From: Sphingobacteriaceae bacterium
Lineage (GTDB): Bacteria > Bacteroidota > Bacteroidia > Sphingobacteriales > Sphingobacteriaceae
DNA: 60,005 nt
Direction of reading: 5' to 3'
NCBI GenBank assembly: GCA_947463785.1
Contig: CANHRG010000009.1
Coordinates: 1 to 60,005 of the forward strand
In this document: in pieces, positions 43,145 through 52,854 of the stretch
How the letters are laid out: each line of letters opens with the position of its first letter
Numbering within the stretch: the stretch's first letter is position 1
Position numbers and translations under genes: made by a program
Notes under the pieces: model-generated
What the model saw: the letters and a program-made list of their open reading frames with translations, nothing else
The model's database searches: none
Told to the model about the DNA's origin: nothing

Positions 43145-43990
43145 ATGATTAAACGAAATGTAGATGTAGTTGTCATATCGGACGTTCACCTCGGAACATA
43201 CGGTTGTCATTCGAAGGAATTGTTAAACTATCTGAAAAGTATCAATCCGAAGATACTCGTGATGAATGGTGATATTATTGATATCTGGCAATTTAAAAAA
43301 TCATATTGGCCTGAAGGCCATATGAAAGTTATACGTTGTATTTTGAAATTTGTTGCAGAGGGTACACCTGTATACTACCTTACAGGAAATCACGACGAGA
43401 TGCTTCGCAAATTCGCTGATTTTGAAATGGGTAGTTTAAAGATCTGTAATAAACTCGTATTAGACCTAAACGGTCAAAAAGCGTGGATTTTTCACGGTGA
43501 TGTTTTTGACGTAACCATGCAATATTCTAAATGGCTTGCAAAATTAGGTGCCATTGGGTACGACAGCCTCATTCTATTAAACAGTTTTGTAAACTGGTGT
43601 CTTAGTAAAATGAATCGTGAGAAAATGAGCTTCTCCAAAAAGATAAAGGCTAAATTTAAAGACGCGGTAAAATTTATCAATAGCTTTGAACAAACTGCCG
43701 CTGAACTGGCTATTGAGAAAGGTTACGATTTTGTGATTTGCGGACACATTCATCAGCCTGAAATTAGAACAATTCAATCTGAAAAAGGTCAAGTTTCTTA
43801 TCTCAATTCAGGCGATTGGGTAGAAAATTTGACTGCACTTGAATTTGTAGATGGAGTGTGGTCTGTTTATCGTTATGTTCCTTCAGAATTTGCAGAGCAA
43901 ATACCCCAAGATTTATTAGACGAGGAAGATTTAAAAGCTAAACTAGATGTGAATCAGCTGTTACATCAAATGAAATTTCAAGCATCTTGA
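43145..43990 (+). CDS. UDP-2,3-diacylglucosamine pyrophosphatase (LpxH)-like metallophosphoesterase
   Basis: A 281-residue calcineurin-like phosphoesterase with all five metal motifs: SDVHLGT (about 12), MNGDIIDIW (about 39), TGNHDE (about 79), FHGDVFD (about 115) and CGHIHQP (about 198). The QFKKSYWPEGH insert after the second motif is typical of LpxH-like enzymes. These hydrolyse UDP-2,3-diacylglucosamine in lipid A synthesis, but Bacteroidota carry several paralogues with unproven substrates. The glycosyltransferase gene follows after 6 bases, so a joint glycolipid role is plausible. Confidence 0.85.
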   Translation: MIKRNVDVVVISDVHLGTYGCHSKELLNYLKSINPKILVMNGDIIDIWQFKKSYWPEGHMKVIRCILKFVAEGTPVYYLTGNHDEMLRKFADFEMGSLKICNKLVLDLNGQKAWIFHGDVFDVTMQYSKWLAKLGAIGYDSLILLNSFVNWCLSKMNREKMSFSKKIKAKFKDAVKFINSFEQTAAELAIEKGYDFVICGHIHQPEIRTIQSEKGQVSYLNSGDWVENLTALEFVDGVWSVYRYVPSEFAEQIPQDLLDEEDLKAKLDVNQLLHQMKFQAS

Positions 43991-43996
43991 GTTGAT

Positions 43997-45073
43997 ATGA
44001 AAATTCTTTATGCTATTCAAGGAACAGGAAACGGTCATGTAAGTCGTGCGAGAGAGGTATTACCACATCTCAAACAACACGGTAAAGTAGATGTTTTGAT
44101 AAGTGGTACTCAAGCAGATGTGCAACTTGATTCGCCGGTAAAATTTAAACTACACGGTTTTGGTTTCGTTTTTGGACGTCAAGGTGGAGTTGATTATTGG
44201 AAAACCTTCCAAGCTATGCAAACTCGCCGTTTTTTAATTGATATCAAAAATTTTCCAGTTCAGAATTACGATCTGATTGTTAACGATTTTGAGCCTGTAA
44301 CCGCTTGGGCATGTAAACTAAAAGGCTTGAACAGTGTTGCCTTAAGTCATCAATCTGCATTTTTATCGCCCAACACTCCGGTTGTACCTGATCGCTGGGC
44401 TTGGCAAAGGCAAATATTAAAGAACTATGCCCCCACAACGCATCACATCGGATTTCATTTTAAATCGTATGATCAATTTATACATACTCCTGTAATTCGT
44501 TCGGAAATAAGAAAACTGGAACCTATGGACATGGGACACATTACAGTTTACTTGCCTGCCTACGATGATCATTTACTGTTGAACTATTTTACTAAACTAC
44601 CAGATATCAGGTGGGAGGTTTTTTCTAAACATTGTAAAATACCCTACCAAAACGCAAATGTAACTGTATACCCGGTGAACAATAAACAATACAATTTAAG
44701 TCTCAGCCGTGCCCATGGCCTGCTTACTGGTGGTGGATTTGAAGGTCCAGCTGAAGCATTATATTTAGGAAAGAAATTAGCTATGGTGCCGATGCATAAC
44801 CAGTATGAGCAATTGTGCAATGCTGAAGCGGCTAGAAGAATGGGTGTAACAGTGATTGATGAAGTCGATCACAACTTTGTCCAGAACTTACGTTCCTGGC
44901 TTGCAAAATCTACACTACTTAAACCTAGTTATCCAGATCAATCAGGTGAAATTATTGCTGATATGGTTCAAGAATACGCTTATGGTAGTACTAAGCCTAT
45001 TGCTGATTTTTCTCCATCAGCAGCTGAATTATCCCATCAACCATCCCCACACTTGGAACATACGCTTTTTTAA
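43997..45073 (+). CDS. GT28/MurG-like glycosyltransferase
   Basis: A 358-residue GT-B-fold protein. The N-terminal Gly-rich loop reads ILYAIQGTGNGHVSRAREVLPHL, and the C-terminal nucleotide-sugar site contains LLTGGGFEGPAEALYLGKKLAMVPMHNQYEQLCNAEAARRMGV (about 239-282). This is the pattern of MurG-like and UDP-glucosyl/galactosyl lipid transferases. The acceptor is unknown. It is coupled to the LpxH-like gene (6 bases). Its last 26 codons run into the ppx gene on the opposite strand (77-base overlap) and look like unselected extension, so the functional protein may end near residue 332. Confidence 0.85.
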   Translation: MKILYAIQGTGNGHVSRAREVLPHLKQHGKVDVLISGTQADVQLDSPVKFKLHGFGFVFGRQGGVDYWKTFQAMQTRRFLIDIKNFPVQNYDLIVNDFEPVTAWACKLKGLNSVALSHQSAFLSPNTPVVPDRWAWQRQILKNYAPTTHHIGFHFKSYDQFIHTPVIRSEIRKLEPMDMGHITVYLPAYDDHLLLNYFTKLPDIRWEVFSKHCKIPYQNANVTVYPVNNKQYNLSLSRAHGLLTGGGFEGPAEALYLGKKLAMVPMHNQYEQLCNAEAARRMGVTVIDEVDHNFVQNLRSWLAKSTLLKPSYPDQSGEIIADMVQEYAYGSTKPIADFSPSAAELSHQPSPHLEHTLF

Positions 45074-45875
45074 TACCCGCCCATTTAAACAAATTGGTAT
45101 AAATTTCGCATGCCGGTAAAATTACATCTGCACGGTCTGGGCGTAATCCCAAAATATTTATTCTTTGTTCGTAGCTAAAAGAAGCCAGGAAAGCTTGGAG
45201 CTCATTTAATTTTTTAATAGAAAGCGGACTCCCATCTTTGATCTTTGCCATCCGATAGAGTTTATTGATATTTCCGCCGGTGCCAATTGCTGATAAGTCT
45301 TTCAGATTTTTAATCTGTACTTTAATCCAGTTTTTTGCTTCGTCCCAAGTTTCGGGTTTAACTTTTTTATCCAACAATCGAATGGTTCCAATGTCAAATG
45401 AACGGGATGCAATACATTCGCCCGAAGCAAATATGGAAAGTTCGGTACTTCCGCCACCTACATCAATATAAAGGTAATTCTTCTTGGCATCCAGATGGCG
45501 TTCAACATGACTAGCATGAATGATATTTGCTTCGGTTAGTCCGGCAACTATTTGTAGGTCTATATTGCATGTTTTTCTGATTTTTTTAACAATATCAGGA
45601 CCATTTACTGCTTCACGCATGGCAGAGGTCGCACAAGCCATGTAATCATCTACTTGGTAAACATCCATAAGCAGAGCAAAAGAAAACATGGTTTTCTGTA
45701 GCTCATCCGATTTATGATCAGAGATGCGTTGGTTAATAAAGGCATCATCGCCCAACCGTAGCGGAACTCTAAGTAATGTATTTTTTTTAAATGTAATTTG
45801 TCCGTTATTGTTTAAAACATCGGCAATTAGGAGTCGAACTGCATTCGAACCCACATCTATAGCGGCGTATCTCAA
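44997..45875 (-). CDS. ppx: Exopolyphosphatase Ppx/GppA family
   Basis: A 292-residue ASKHA-fold phosphatase. It begins AAIDVGSNAVRLLIADV (phosphate loop 1), with CATSAMREAVNG (about 81-92), the phosphate loop IDVGGGSTELSIF (about 137-149) and AIGTGGNINKLY (about 201). It is the short two-domain form without the C-terminal HD domain of E. coli Ppx. It degrades polyphosphate from the ends. The start overlaps the ppk stop by 4 bases, so synthesis and breakdown enzymes are co-translated. Its 3' end overlaps the glycosyltransferase gene by 77 bases. Confidence 0.94.
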   Translation of the reverse strand: MRYAAIDVGSNAVRLLIADVLNNNGQITFKKNTLLRVPLRLGDDAFINQRISDHKSDELQKTMFSFALLMDVYQVDDYMACATSAMREAVNGPDIVKKIRKTCNIDLQIVAGLTEANIIHASHVERHLDAKKNYLYIDVGGGSTELSIFASGECIASRSFDIGTIRLLDKKVKPETWDEAKNWIKVQIKNLKDLSAIGTGGNINKLYRMAKIKDGSPLSIKKLNELQAFLASFSYEQRINILGLRPDRADVILPACEIYTNLFKWAGIKKAYVPSVGMVDGIIQLLMEKNQQ

Positions 45876-47926
45876 CTGTTTTCCTTTAAGTATTGGTATA
45901 TATCGTATTGCGCCCTAAATTTATTATAAGTTTTTGGTTTTACAGCAGGAGTATTTCCCAAAGAATTGAATTTACGGGCTTTGGTATTGTCTCTTAATTG
46001 AATCTCAAGAATGTCTTTAATCTGGTTTTTGATATCCTCGTCAAAAATCGGAAACCCAACTTCCAAGCGTCTGTCTAAGTTGCGTGACATCAGATCTGCA
46101 GAGCTTAGGTAAATCTGATCATTGCCCTTATTGCAAAAGAGGTATACTCGGGCATGCTCGAGGTAACGGTCAATGATACTGATAACGCTTATGTTTTCGC
46201 TGTAGCCAGCTATTCCAGGCAGAAGCGAACACATTCCACGAATGATAAGTTGAATTTTAACTCCAGCTTTACTTGCTTCATACAGCTTTTCAATCATTTT
46301 CTCATCAGTTAAACTATTCATTTTCATGATGATGTAAGCAGGTTTTTTCTTTTTAGCCTGCTCAATTTCATGATCTATAAGCTTACTTAATTTTTTACGG
46401 GTTTCAGTTGGAGAAACAATAAGGTGTTGGTAATTGCTGTAGAATGTTTTTTTATGTAAGCCTCTGAAAACCCGTTTGAGTTCTCTATTGATCGCTGGAT
46501 TGGAAGTAAATAGGGTGTGATCGCAATACGTTTTGGCTGTTTTTTCGTTAAAATTTCCTGTAGATAGATTAGCGTAAAGTTTTTTCTTTCCCTTTTCCAA
46601 CCGTGTAATTAAGCAAATTTTGGAGTGTACTTTATATTCCCAAATTCCATAGTCTACTTTTACACCTGCCTCTTCTAGTTTTCTGGTCCAGTAAATGTTG
46701 TTTTGTTCATCAAATCTTGCCTTTAATTCTAAAAAACAATGAACTTTTTTGCCGTTTTTAGATGCGTTTATAAGAGCGTTAATTATGTTCGAATTCTCGG
46801 CCAATCGATACAGTGTAATCTCAATTTCTTTGACCTTGGGGTCTATTGCAGCTTCACGTAAAAAATGAATGGTATAATCAAAAGATTGGTATGGGAAATG
46901 AACGATGTAATCTTTTAATGCAATCTGACTGAACAAACTCTTGTTGAGCTCGAGACCAGGAACACTTAATTGAGGTAATTTTTCGTACTCCAGGTCTGGA
47001 CTGCCAATGTTTGGAAAACCAAAAAAGTCTTTAAAATTGTGATAGCGGTTTCCAGGAATTAGACTTTCAGCAGAAAGTTCAAGCTTGGAAACCAAATAAT
47101 TTAACATATCCTCAGGCATCTCTCTGTCGTAAAGTAGACGCATCGGTTTGCCCTTTCTGCGTTTTTGTAAGCTTTTTGTTAACACGTCGATAAACTTTTC
47201 GCTCATATCGTGTTCCATGTCCAGTTCAGCATCACGAGTGATCTGAATGGAGTAGGCTTCAATTCGATCATAATCCAGCGTGAAAAAAACGTCTTCCAGA
47301 CAATAACGGATGATATCGTCAATTAAGATTACAAACTGGAGATTATTGGTTGGCGGTAATACGAGAAAGCGTTTTAAATTAGCAGGTAATTCCACAATGG
47401 CGTATTTTACCTGCTCTTTTCTCCTTTTTTTACTCAGTTTGATTAGGAAATATTCTACCCTGTCTTTCAATTCAGGGAAATGATGATCATGAGTAAGAAT
47501 AATGGGGACGAGGGTAGAAAGTATGTGTTCTTTAAAGTACTGTTTAACAAATTCACCCCTTGAAACGTTGAGTTGTTGTTCGTTGAGAATGAATATTTTA
47601 TGTTCAGCCAGTAGCTTAACAATTTGGTGGTTAAATAAAAAATTAAAACGTTTCTCTTGTTTGATTACAATCCGCTTAATCTGGGCAAGTAATTTTTTTG
47701 GGTTGTAGCCTAATAAAATTTTCAGCTTATCCGTATGATGGGCCAACTTGTTCAGTATAGCTACCCGAACCCGGTAAAATTCATCTAGATTTGAAGAGAA
47801 AATGGCCAAGAAACGGAGTCTTTCAATGAGCGGAACAGTAGGGTTAGCCGCTTCTTGCAATACTCTGTCGTTGAAATACAACCAACTAATTTCCCTATTT
47901 AAAAACGGAATTTTTTTGTGCGACAT
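45872..47926 (-). CDS. ppk1: Polyphosphate kinase 1
   Basis: A 684-residue PPK1. The N-terminal domain begins FLNREISWLYFNDRVLQEA, followed by the head domain. Two phospholipase-D-like catalytic domains follow, with the autophosphorylated His region KVHSKICLITR (about 435) and CDHTLFTSNP (about 470). The second domain contains IIMKMNSLTDEKMIEKLYEA and LSSADLMSRNLDRRLEVGFP (about 603-622). It makes polyphosphate from ATP reversibly. It is the first gene of the ppk-ppx unit, with the lysine-rich protein gene 81 bases upstream on the same strand. Confidence 0.96.
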   Translation of the reverse strand: MSHKKIPFLNREISWLYFNDRVLQEAANPTVPLIERLRFLAIFSSNLDEFYRVRVAILNKLAHHTDKLKILLGYNPKKLLAQIKRIVIKQEKRFNFLFNHQIVKLLAEHKIFILNEQQLNVSRGEFVKQYFKEHILSTLVPIILTHDHHFPELKDRVEYFLIKLSKKRRKEQVKYAIVELPANLKRFLVLPPTNNLQFVILIDDIIRYCLEDVFFTLDYDRIEAYSIQITRDAELDMEHDMSEKFIDVLTKSLQKRRKGKPMRLLYDREMPEDMLNYLVSKLELSAESLIPGNRYHNFKDFFGFPNIGSPDLEYEKLPQLSVPGLELNKSLFSQIALKDYIVHFPYQSFDYTIHFLREAAIDPKVKEIEITLYRLAENSNIINALINASKNGKKVHCFLELKARFDEQNNIYWTRKLEEAGVKVDYGIWEYKVHSKICLITRLEKGKKKLYANLSTGNFNEKTAKTYCDHTLFTSNPAINRELKRVFRGLHKKTFYSNYQHLIVSPTETRKKLSKLIDHEIEQAKKKKPAYIIMKMNSLTDEKMIEKLYEASKAGVKIQLIIRGMCSLLPGIAGYSENISVISIIDRYLEHARVYLFCNKGNDQIYLSSADLMSRNLDRRLEVGFPIFDEDIKNQIKDILEIQLRDNTKARKFNSLGNTPAVKPKTYNKFRAQYDIYQYLKENS

Positions 47927-48007
47927 AAATTCTATTGAGCAATTACATTTTCATTGCTCATCTCGCAATACTAACTATTGCAATGTTAAAAAAACATCAA
48001 TTTAATG

Positions 48008-48397
48008 TTAGTTTTTTCTTCTTGAGGGTCCTGTATTGTTGCTCTTTTTAGAATCTTTTGAATCAGAATTGGTTTTACTAGTTGTCACTACTGAGTTTTT
48101 TGTTTCAATTGGCTTTTTTACCTGTGGCGGAGTCTTAAGCACAGGTTTTTTACTTGTTTTCTTTAGACTAGAAGCTTTAATCAAAGTAGACTTTTTTACA
48201 GGACTTTTAGCAGCAGTTTCTTTACTTTTCTTTTTGATAATGGTTTTAGCTAGTTTATTTGCCGATTTTTCTAGTTTTTTATCAAATAAGTTTGAAGCAA
48301 ATCCCAGTTTATTAAGTACCTGAGTGAATTTTGTAATCAATTGGTTCTTTAATTCTTGCTTTACAGCTTGTTTATTTTTTTCAGTTTGCATGGTCAT
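48008..48397 (-). CDS. Lysine-rich protein with histone-H1-like tail
   Basis: A 129-residue protein of which about a quarter is lysine (around 32 residues), most of the rest being Ser, Thr, Pro and Ala. Residues 1-55 look helical (AVKQELKNQLITKFTQVLNKLG). Residues 56-129 are a disordered basic tail with repeated KK pairs and KSPVKK/PQVKKP motifs like the tails of histone H1-like bacterial proteins. No signal peptide is present. It is immediately upstream of ppk on the same strand, so binding of polyphosphate or DNA is plausible. I recognise no named family. A second start at Met 3 is possible. Confidence 0.75.
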   Translation of the reverse strand: MTMQTEKNKQAVKQELKNQLITKFTQVLNKLGFASNLFDKKLEKSANKLAKTIIKKKSKETAAKSPVKKSTLIKASSLKKTSKKPVLKTPPQVKKPIETKNSVVTTSKTNSDSKDSKKSNNTGPSRRKN

Positions 48398-48565
48398 ATG
48401 TGTTTAGGTTTAGGAGTTTTAGCTGTTCTATCTTTCCTAAAGATACCAATTTGCGTCCATAAAATAGTGTTAATAAATTCTCTAAAAACAATAATTGTGG
48501 ATAATATTCACCTCGAGTTAATATTAACTTAACATTAGACTAACAGTAAGCTAATAGGGCAGGGG

Positions 48566-48573
48566 TAGTTTTG
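48566..48573 (+). promoter_or_regulatory. -7 box of the TonB-dependent receptor gene
   Basis: TAGTTTTG matches TAnnTTTG, 21 bases before the GTG start at 48595. Confidence 0.6.
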
Positions 48574-48594
48574 TAGAAACAAATTTAAACTAAA

Positions 48595-51402
48595 GTGAAA
48601 GCAACTTACTTCAAAACATTCACCTGCCTATTCTTAATCTTCACGCTCATTAGTGCAGTTTCTCATGCTCAAGAAACCGGAAAAATTGCTGGAAAAGTAA
48701 TTGATAAAAAAACTGGTGAAACACTAATTGGCTTAACAGTAAAGGTACAAGGACTCACCCGTGGGGCTGCTACCGATGTGGAAGGCCGTTTCGTGTTGGG
48801 ATCATTACCGCAGGGTAAATACACCTTGATTTTCAACTATATTGGATACCAGACCAAAACCATATCTGATGTAGAAGTTAAAGCTGGAACGGTAACTCCA
48901 TTGAACATTTCCATGGACGAAACAAGTTCACAGACCTTAGCTGAAGTGGTTGTAACTGCTACTTACCGACAAGAATCAATTGGGGCTTTGTATGCACAAC
49001 AAAAGAATGCTGTAAATATGTCAAGCGGCATTTCAACAGAGTTAATACAGCGTTCACCCGACAAGAATACATCCGAAGTATTGAAGAGAGTAAGTGGTGC
49101 TAGTATTCAGAATAATAAATTTGTCGTGATTAGGGGGTTGGCAGATCGATACAATACCAACCAATTAAATAATGCGATTCTTCCATCAAGTGAGCCGGAT
49201 CGTAAAGCTTTCTCATTCGATATTATTCCATCGAATTTGGTTGATAAAATTGTAATCAACAAAACCGCATCACCAGATCTTCCAGGTGATTTTGCAGGTG
49301 GTTCTATTAAGATTTTCACCAAGGATGTACCTGATGAAGGCTTTCTTAATTTTTCGACCGGTTGGGGGTACAATACGATTTCAACTTTTAGAGATTTTAT
49401 TTCTAATTCTAGGGGGAAATACGATTATCTTGCATTTGATGATGGAAAAAGTAAGCTTCCTGCCAATTTCCCAGCTAGTTTTTCACAATACAATCCTCTA
49501 AGTAATCAGGGAAAGGCAAACTTTAGTAAACTGCTTCCTAATAGTTTTGGCGAGAACGTTTATAATGCGCTGCCATCTCAGAATTATCAGTTTTCTTGGG
49601 GAAATCGTTACGATTTAAAAAATGAAGGAAGCTTAGGAGCTATCGTGTCTGTTTCATACCGTAACTCACAAAATCAATTGGATATTCTCAGAAATGATTA
49701 CCAAAACTTGTTTGCAGATATTTATTACAACTACGATGATCAACAATACAGTTTTAATACAAGTTTGGGTTTATTAGCAAATATTACCTATAAAAACGGA
49801 AATAATAAATACAGTTTCAAGAACTTATTCAATCGGGTATTTGAACAAGCCTATACTACTCGATTTGGTTACAATGATAATATTGCTGCTAATCTGCAGG
49901 TTAATAACTCTGAATTAACCCAAAAATCGATATTGAACTCTCAGATTGAAGGAGAGCATCAATTCGGAAAAAAAGATCAAAAATTTAACTGGAACATCAG
50001 TTTTGCCAATATCAATAGAGATCAACCGGATTTAAGAACCATTTACTACCGTGAAATTGCGTTGAATTCCAATCAATTTGAATTGGTTGACCGCAATAGC
50101 CGTCGTTTCTTCTCCGACATGAAAGAGCAAAACTATTCAGGGCAATTAAATTATTCTTTACCAATAAGTTTCTTTGGCAAGAAAAGCACTTTTAAAACAG
50201 GTGCACTCAGCATTATCAAAACGAGAGAATTTAATGCACGAATTTTCAACTACCTGTACAACTCATCAGGCTCTAGTTCATTCGATGCTTACATGTTGAG
50301 TTTACCCAAAGACCAAATATTTGCTCCTGCAAATATCAAAACCAATGGTGGTTTTATTTTAACCGATTTTACCAACAATACAGATTCTTACCAGGCTCAA
50401 ACACTGTTGAGTGCGGGTTATGCCATGCTTGATAATCAACTTTCTGAAAAATCAAGGTTGATTTGGGGTGCCAGATTGGAGCACTATTATCAAAATATTG
50501 ATTACATAGATTTAAGTAGTACAGCCAGAAGTTTTGATCAGGAATTTATAGATGTATTACCTTCTTTGAATTACACCTATGCAATTAACGATAAAAGTAA
50601 CTTACGATTTGCGGTTTCAAGAACAGTTTCTCGCCCCGAATTAAGAGAATTAGCACCTTTTGCATTTTTCGACTTTATCTCTCAAACAAACACTATAGGA
50701 CTGCCTAGCTTGAAACGAGGTCAGATTAATAACTTTGATTTAAAATACGAAACCTACCCTAAAAACGGTGAGACCTTCTCAGTTTCTCTATTCTACAAAG
50801 ATTTTAACGATGCCATTGAACAAACTTTAGATGAAGGAGGTACTCCAGAGCGAAGAATGGTGAATTTTGCCAACGTTCCACAGGCCACCTCGTACGGAGT
50901 TGAACTGGAATTTAGAAAAAGGTTAGATTTCATAAGTAGTTCTAATTTCTTTCAAGATTTAACGGTTTTCTCTAACTTCTCTTACATCAAGTCTGATGTG
51001 AAATTCAACAATTCGGGTATTGCAAACAGACCATTGCAAGGACAATCGCCTTATTTGATTAATTCTGGATTACAATATGCCAATGCTAAAACTGGTTTAG
51101 CGATTACTGCACTCTATAACCGAGTGGGTCAACGCATCGCATTTGTTGGAAACAGTACGGTTCCAAACATTTGGGAAAATGCCAGAGATGTATTGGATTT
51201 GCAGGTTAGCAAAAAAATGTTCAAAGAAAAGATTGAGTTAAAAGCTAATTTCTCTGATATTTTGAACCAACAATCTGTGCTTTACTTCAATATGGATAAG
51301 AATAATGCATATGATCGCCTAAAGGATAAAAATTATGTATCCAACTTATTTGGCTCAAACATTTCATTTACAATCAGCTACGATCTTGGTTTAGGTAAAT
51401 AA
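48595..51402 (+). CDS. TonB-dependent outer-membrane receptor with CarboxypepD_reg-like domain
   Basis: A 935-residue protein starting with GTG. It has a signal peptide (about 1-25, ending VSHAQ), a carboxypeptidase-regulatory-like beta-sandwich (GKIAGKVIDKKTGETLIGLTVKVQG, about 29-110), a plug domain (VVVTATYRQESIGALYAQQ, VSGASIQNNKFVVIRGL), and a C-terminal 22-strand barrel ending on the aromatic strand ISFTISYDLGLGK. The plug contains a conserved RGLADRYN motif, and FAGGSIKIFTKDVP closes it. It takes up an unknown ligand with TonB energy. It is followed after 75 bases by a beta-helix lipoprotein gene. No SusD partner is present. Confidence 0.93.
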   Translation: MKATYFKTFTCLFLIFTLISAVSHAQETGKIAGKVIDKKTGETLIGLTVKVQGLTRGAATDVEGRFVLGSLPQGKYTLIFNYIGYQTKTISDVEVKAGTVTPLNISMDETSSQTLAEVVVTATYRQESIGALYAQQKNAVNMSSGISTELIQRSPDKNTSEVLKRVSGASIQNNKFVVIRGLADRYNTNQLNNAILPSSEPDRKAFSFDIIPSNLVDKIVINKTASPDLPGDFAGGSIKIFTKDVPDEGFLNFSTGWGYNTISTFRDFISNSRGKYDYLAFDDGKSKLPANFPASFSQYNPLSNQGKANFSKLLPNSFGENVYNALPSQNYQFSWGNRYDLKNEGSLGAIVSVSYRNSQNQLDILRNDYQNLFADIYYNYDDQQYSFNTSLGLLANITYKNGNNKYSFKNLFNRVFEQAYTTRFGYNDNIAANLQVNNSELTQKSILNSQIEGEHQFGKKDQKFNWNISFANINRDQPDLRTIYYREIALNSNQFELVDRNSRRFFSDMKEQNYSGQLNYSLPISFFGKKSTFKTGALSIIKTREFNARIFNYLYNSSGSSSFDAYMLSLPKDQIFAPANIKTNGGFILTDFTNNTDSYQAQTLLSAGYAMLDNQLSEKSRLIWGARLEHYYQNIDYIDLSSTARSFDQEFIDVLPSLNYTYAINDKSNLRFAVSRTVSRPELRELAPFAFFDFISQTNTIGLPSLKRGQINNFDLKYETYPKNGETFSVSLFYKDFNDAIEQTLDEGGTPERRMVNFANVPQATSYGVELEFRKRLDFISSSNFFQDLTVFSNFSYIKSDVKFNNSGIANRPLQGQSPYLINSGLQYANAKTGLAITALYNRVGQRIAFVGNSTVPNIWENARDVLDLQVSKKMFKEKIELKANFSDILNQQSVLYFNMDKNNAYDRLKDKNYVSNLFGSNISFTISYDLGLGK

Positions 51403-51454
51403 TCTATTAATAAAAATTTAACATTTGGGTAAAGGCCTGCTAACAAGACCCCTA

Positions 51455-51462
51455 TATTTTTG
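51455..51462 (+). promoter_or_regulatory. -7 box of the beta-helix lipoprotein gene
   Basis: TATTTTTG, 15 bases before the ATG at 51478. It also explains why the TTG at 51460 is not the start. Confidence 0.5.
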
Positions 51463-51477
51463 AAAAAAAAACATATT

Positions 51478-52836
51478 ATGAAACTCAAACATTTATTTAT
51501 CATTTTATTATCAGTGCTGGTTGTTTCTTGTAAAAAAGATGAAGGCACAAAACTAGATCCTAATACCATTACGATTAACGACGGTGGTATGATAACCGGA
51601 ACTTATACTAATGGTCAAAAAGTAGTGGTTAAAAAAGGAACAGTAATCTTGAGAGGTTACACTTATTTTGAATCAGGTTCACAACTTACTATTGAGCCAG
51701 GTACAATTATCAAGTCTGATATTGCTTCAAAAGGTGCTTTGGTGATTGAGAGGGGTGCTAAAATTTTTGCAGAAGGTACCGCTACTGAACCAATCGTATT
51801 TACTTCTGGCAAAGCTGTTGGTGAACGTATGCCTGGTGATTGGGGTGGTATTATTGTATTAGGTAATGCGCCAACCAATCGTTTAACCGAACCAACTATC
51901 GAAGGTGGAGTTGGTAGAAAATATGGTGGTACTGATCCTAATGATAATTCTGGTGTAATTAAATACGTTCGTATTGAATTTGCTGGTATTGCTGAGGCCC
52001 AGGGATCTGAAATCAATGGTTTGACACTAGGTGGCGTGGGTGCTGGTACTACTATCGATTATGTACAAGTTACTTATGGTAACGACGATGCTTACGAATT
52101 TTTTGGCGGTACGGTTAATGCCAAGCACTTAATTGCTTATGCTACAGCAGATGACGATTTTGACTTTGATTTCGGTTATGTTGGTAAAATCCAGTATGGT
52201 TTTTCTTTAAGAAATCCTGAGTTTGTTGACGGTGGTGATGCTGGTAACGGTATTGAGTGCGATAATGATGCTACAGGTACCCTTGCAACTCCAATTACCA
52301 GACCAAACTTATCTAACTTTACCATCTTAGGACCTAACGATGCAGCTAATACTGCGGCAAACCACAACTTTGCATGTCGTTTCAGAAGAGCTACCCAATT
52401 TATCTTAAATAACTCTATCATGTTAGGTCATCCTGATGCAGGCTTATCACTTGAGTCTGATGCTACCTACTCTGCAGTTATTGATGGTTTCTCTCAATTC
52501 AAAAACAATTTAATTTTTGCAAGTTCTAACATCTTTAGAATTTCATCGGTTGCTGTTGCTGGTGCTTCTGCGGCTAATATTCAAACAAAAGCAACTACTG
52601 ACGGTACTGTTGTATTAGCTAATGTGGCTGCTGCAAGTTTAACCAGTCCGTTTACCTTAACGGCCCCTAACGCACTTCCTACAGCTGGTGCTGCTGCTTT
52701 AACCGGTGCAGCATTTACAGGTGTTCAAAATGATGCATTTTTTGATAAAGTAACATTTAAAGGTGCATTTGGTACTACGAATTGGGCCACTGGTTGGACT
52801 AATTTTAATTTCACCAAAGGTGCTAATGGTTATTAA
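51478..52836 (+). CDS. Surface lipoprotein with parallel beta-helix-like repeats
   Basis: 452 residues from ATG 51478. It has a lipoprotein signal, MKLKHLFIILLSVLVVSC, with the lipid-modified Cys followed by KKDEG. The body is a Gly/Asn-rich series of short strands (GTIIKSDIASKGALVIERGAKIFAEG, IVFTSGKAVGERMPGDWGGIIVLG, IKYVRIEFAG) that fits a right-handed beta-helix. Acidic DDDFDFDFG (about 226-234) could bind calcium. Lipoproteins of this type are regularly encoded behind TonB-dependent receptors in Bacteroidota and probably sit on the cell surface as ligand-binding partners. The ligand is unknown. A terminator follows. Confidence 0.85.
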   Translation: MKLKHLFIILLSVLVVSCKKDEGTKLDPNTITINDGGMITGTYTNGQKVVVKKGTVILRGYTYFESGSQLTIEPGTIIKSDIASKGALVIERGAKIFAEGTATEPIVFTSGKAVGERMPGDWGGIIVLGNAPTNRLTEPTIEGGVGRKYGGTDPNDNSGVIKYVRIEFAGIAEAQGSEINGLTLGGVGAGTTIDYVQVTYGNDDAYEFFGGTVNAKHLIAYATADDDFDFDFGYVGKIQYGFSLRNPEFVDGGDAGNGIECDNDATGTLATPITRPNLSNFTILGPNDAANTAANHNFACRFRRATQFILNNSIMLGHPDAGLSLESDATYSAVIDGFSQFKNNLIFASSNIFRISSVAVAGASAANIQTKATTDGTVVLANVAAASLTSPFTLTAPNALPTAGAAALTGAAFTGVQNDAFFDKVTFKGAFGTTNWATGWTNFNFTKGANGY

Positions 52837-52854
52837 TTAAATCCTTACTCTAAC

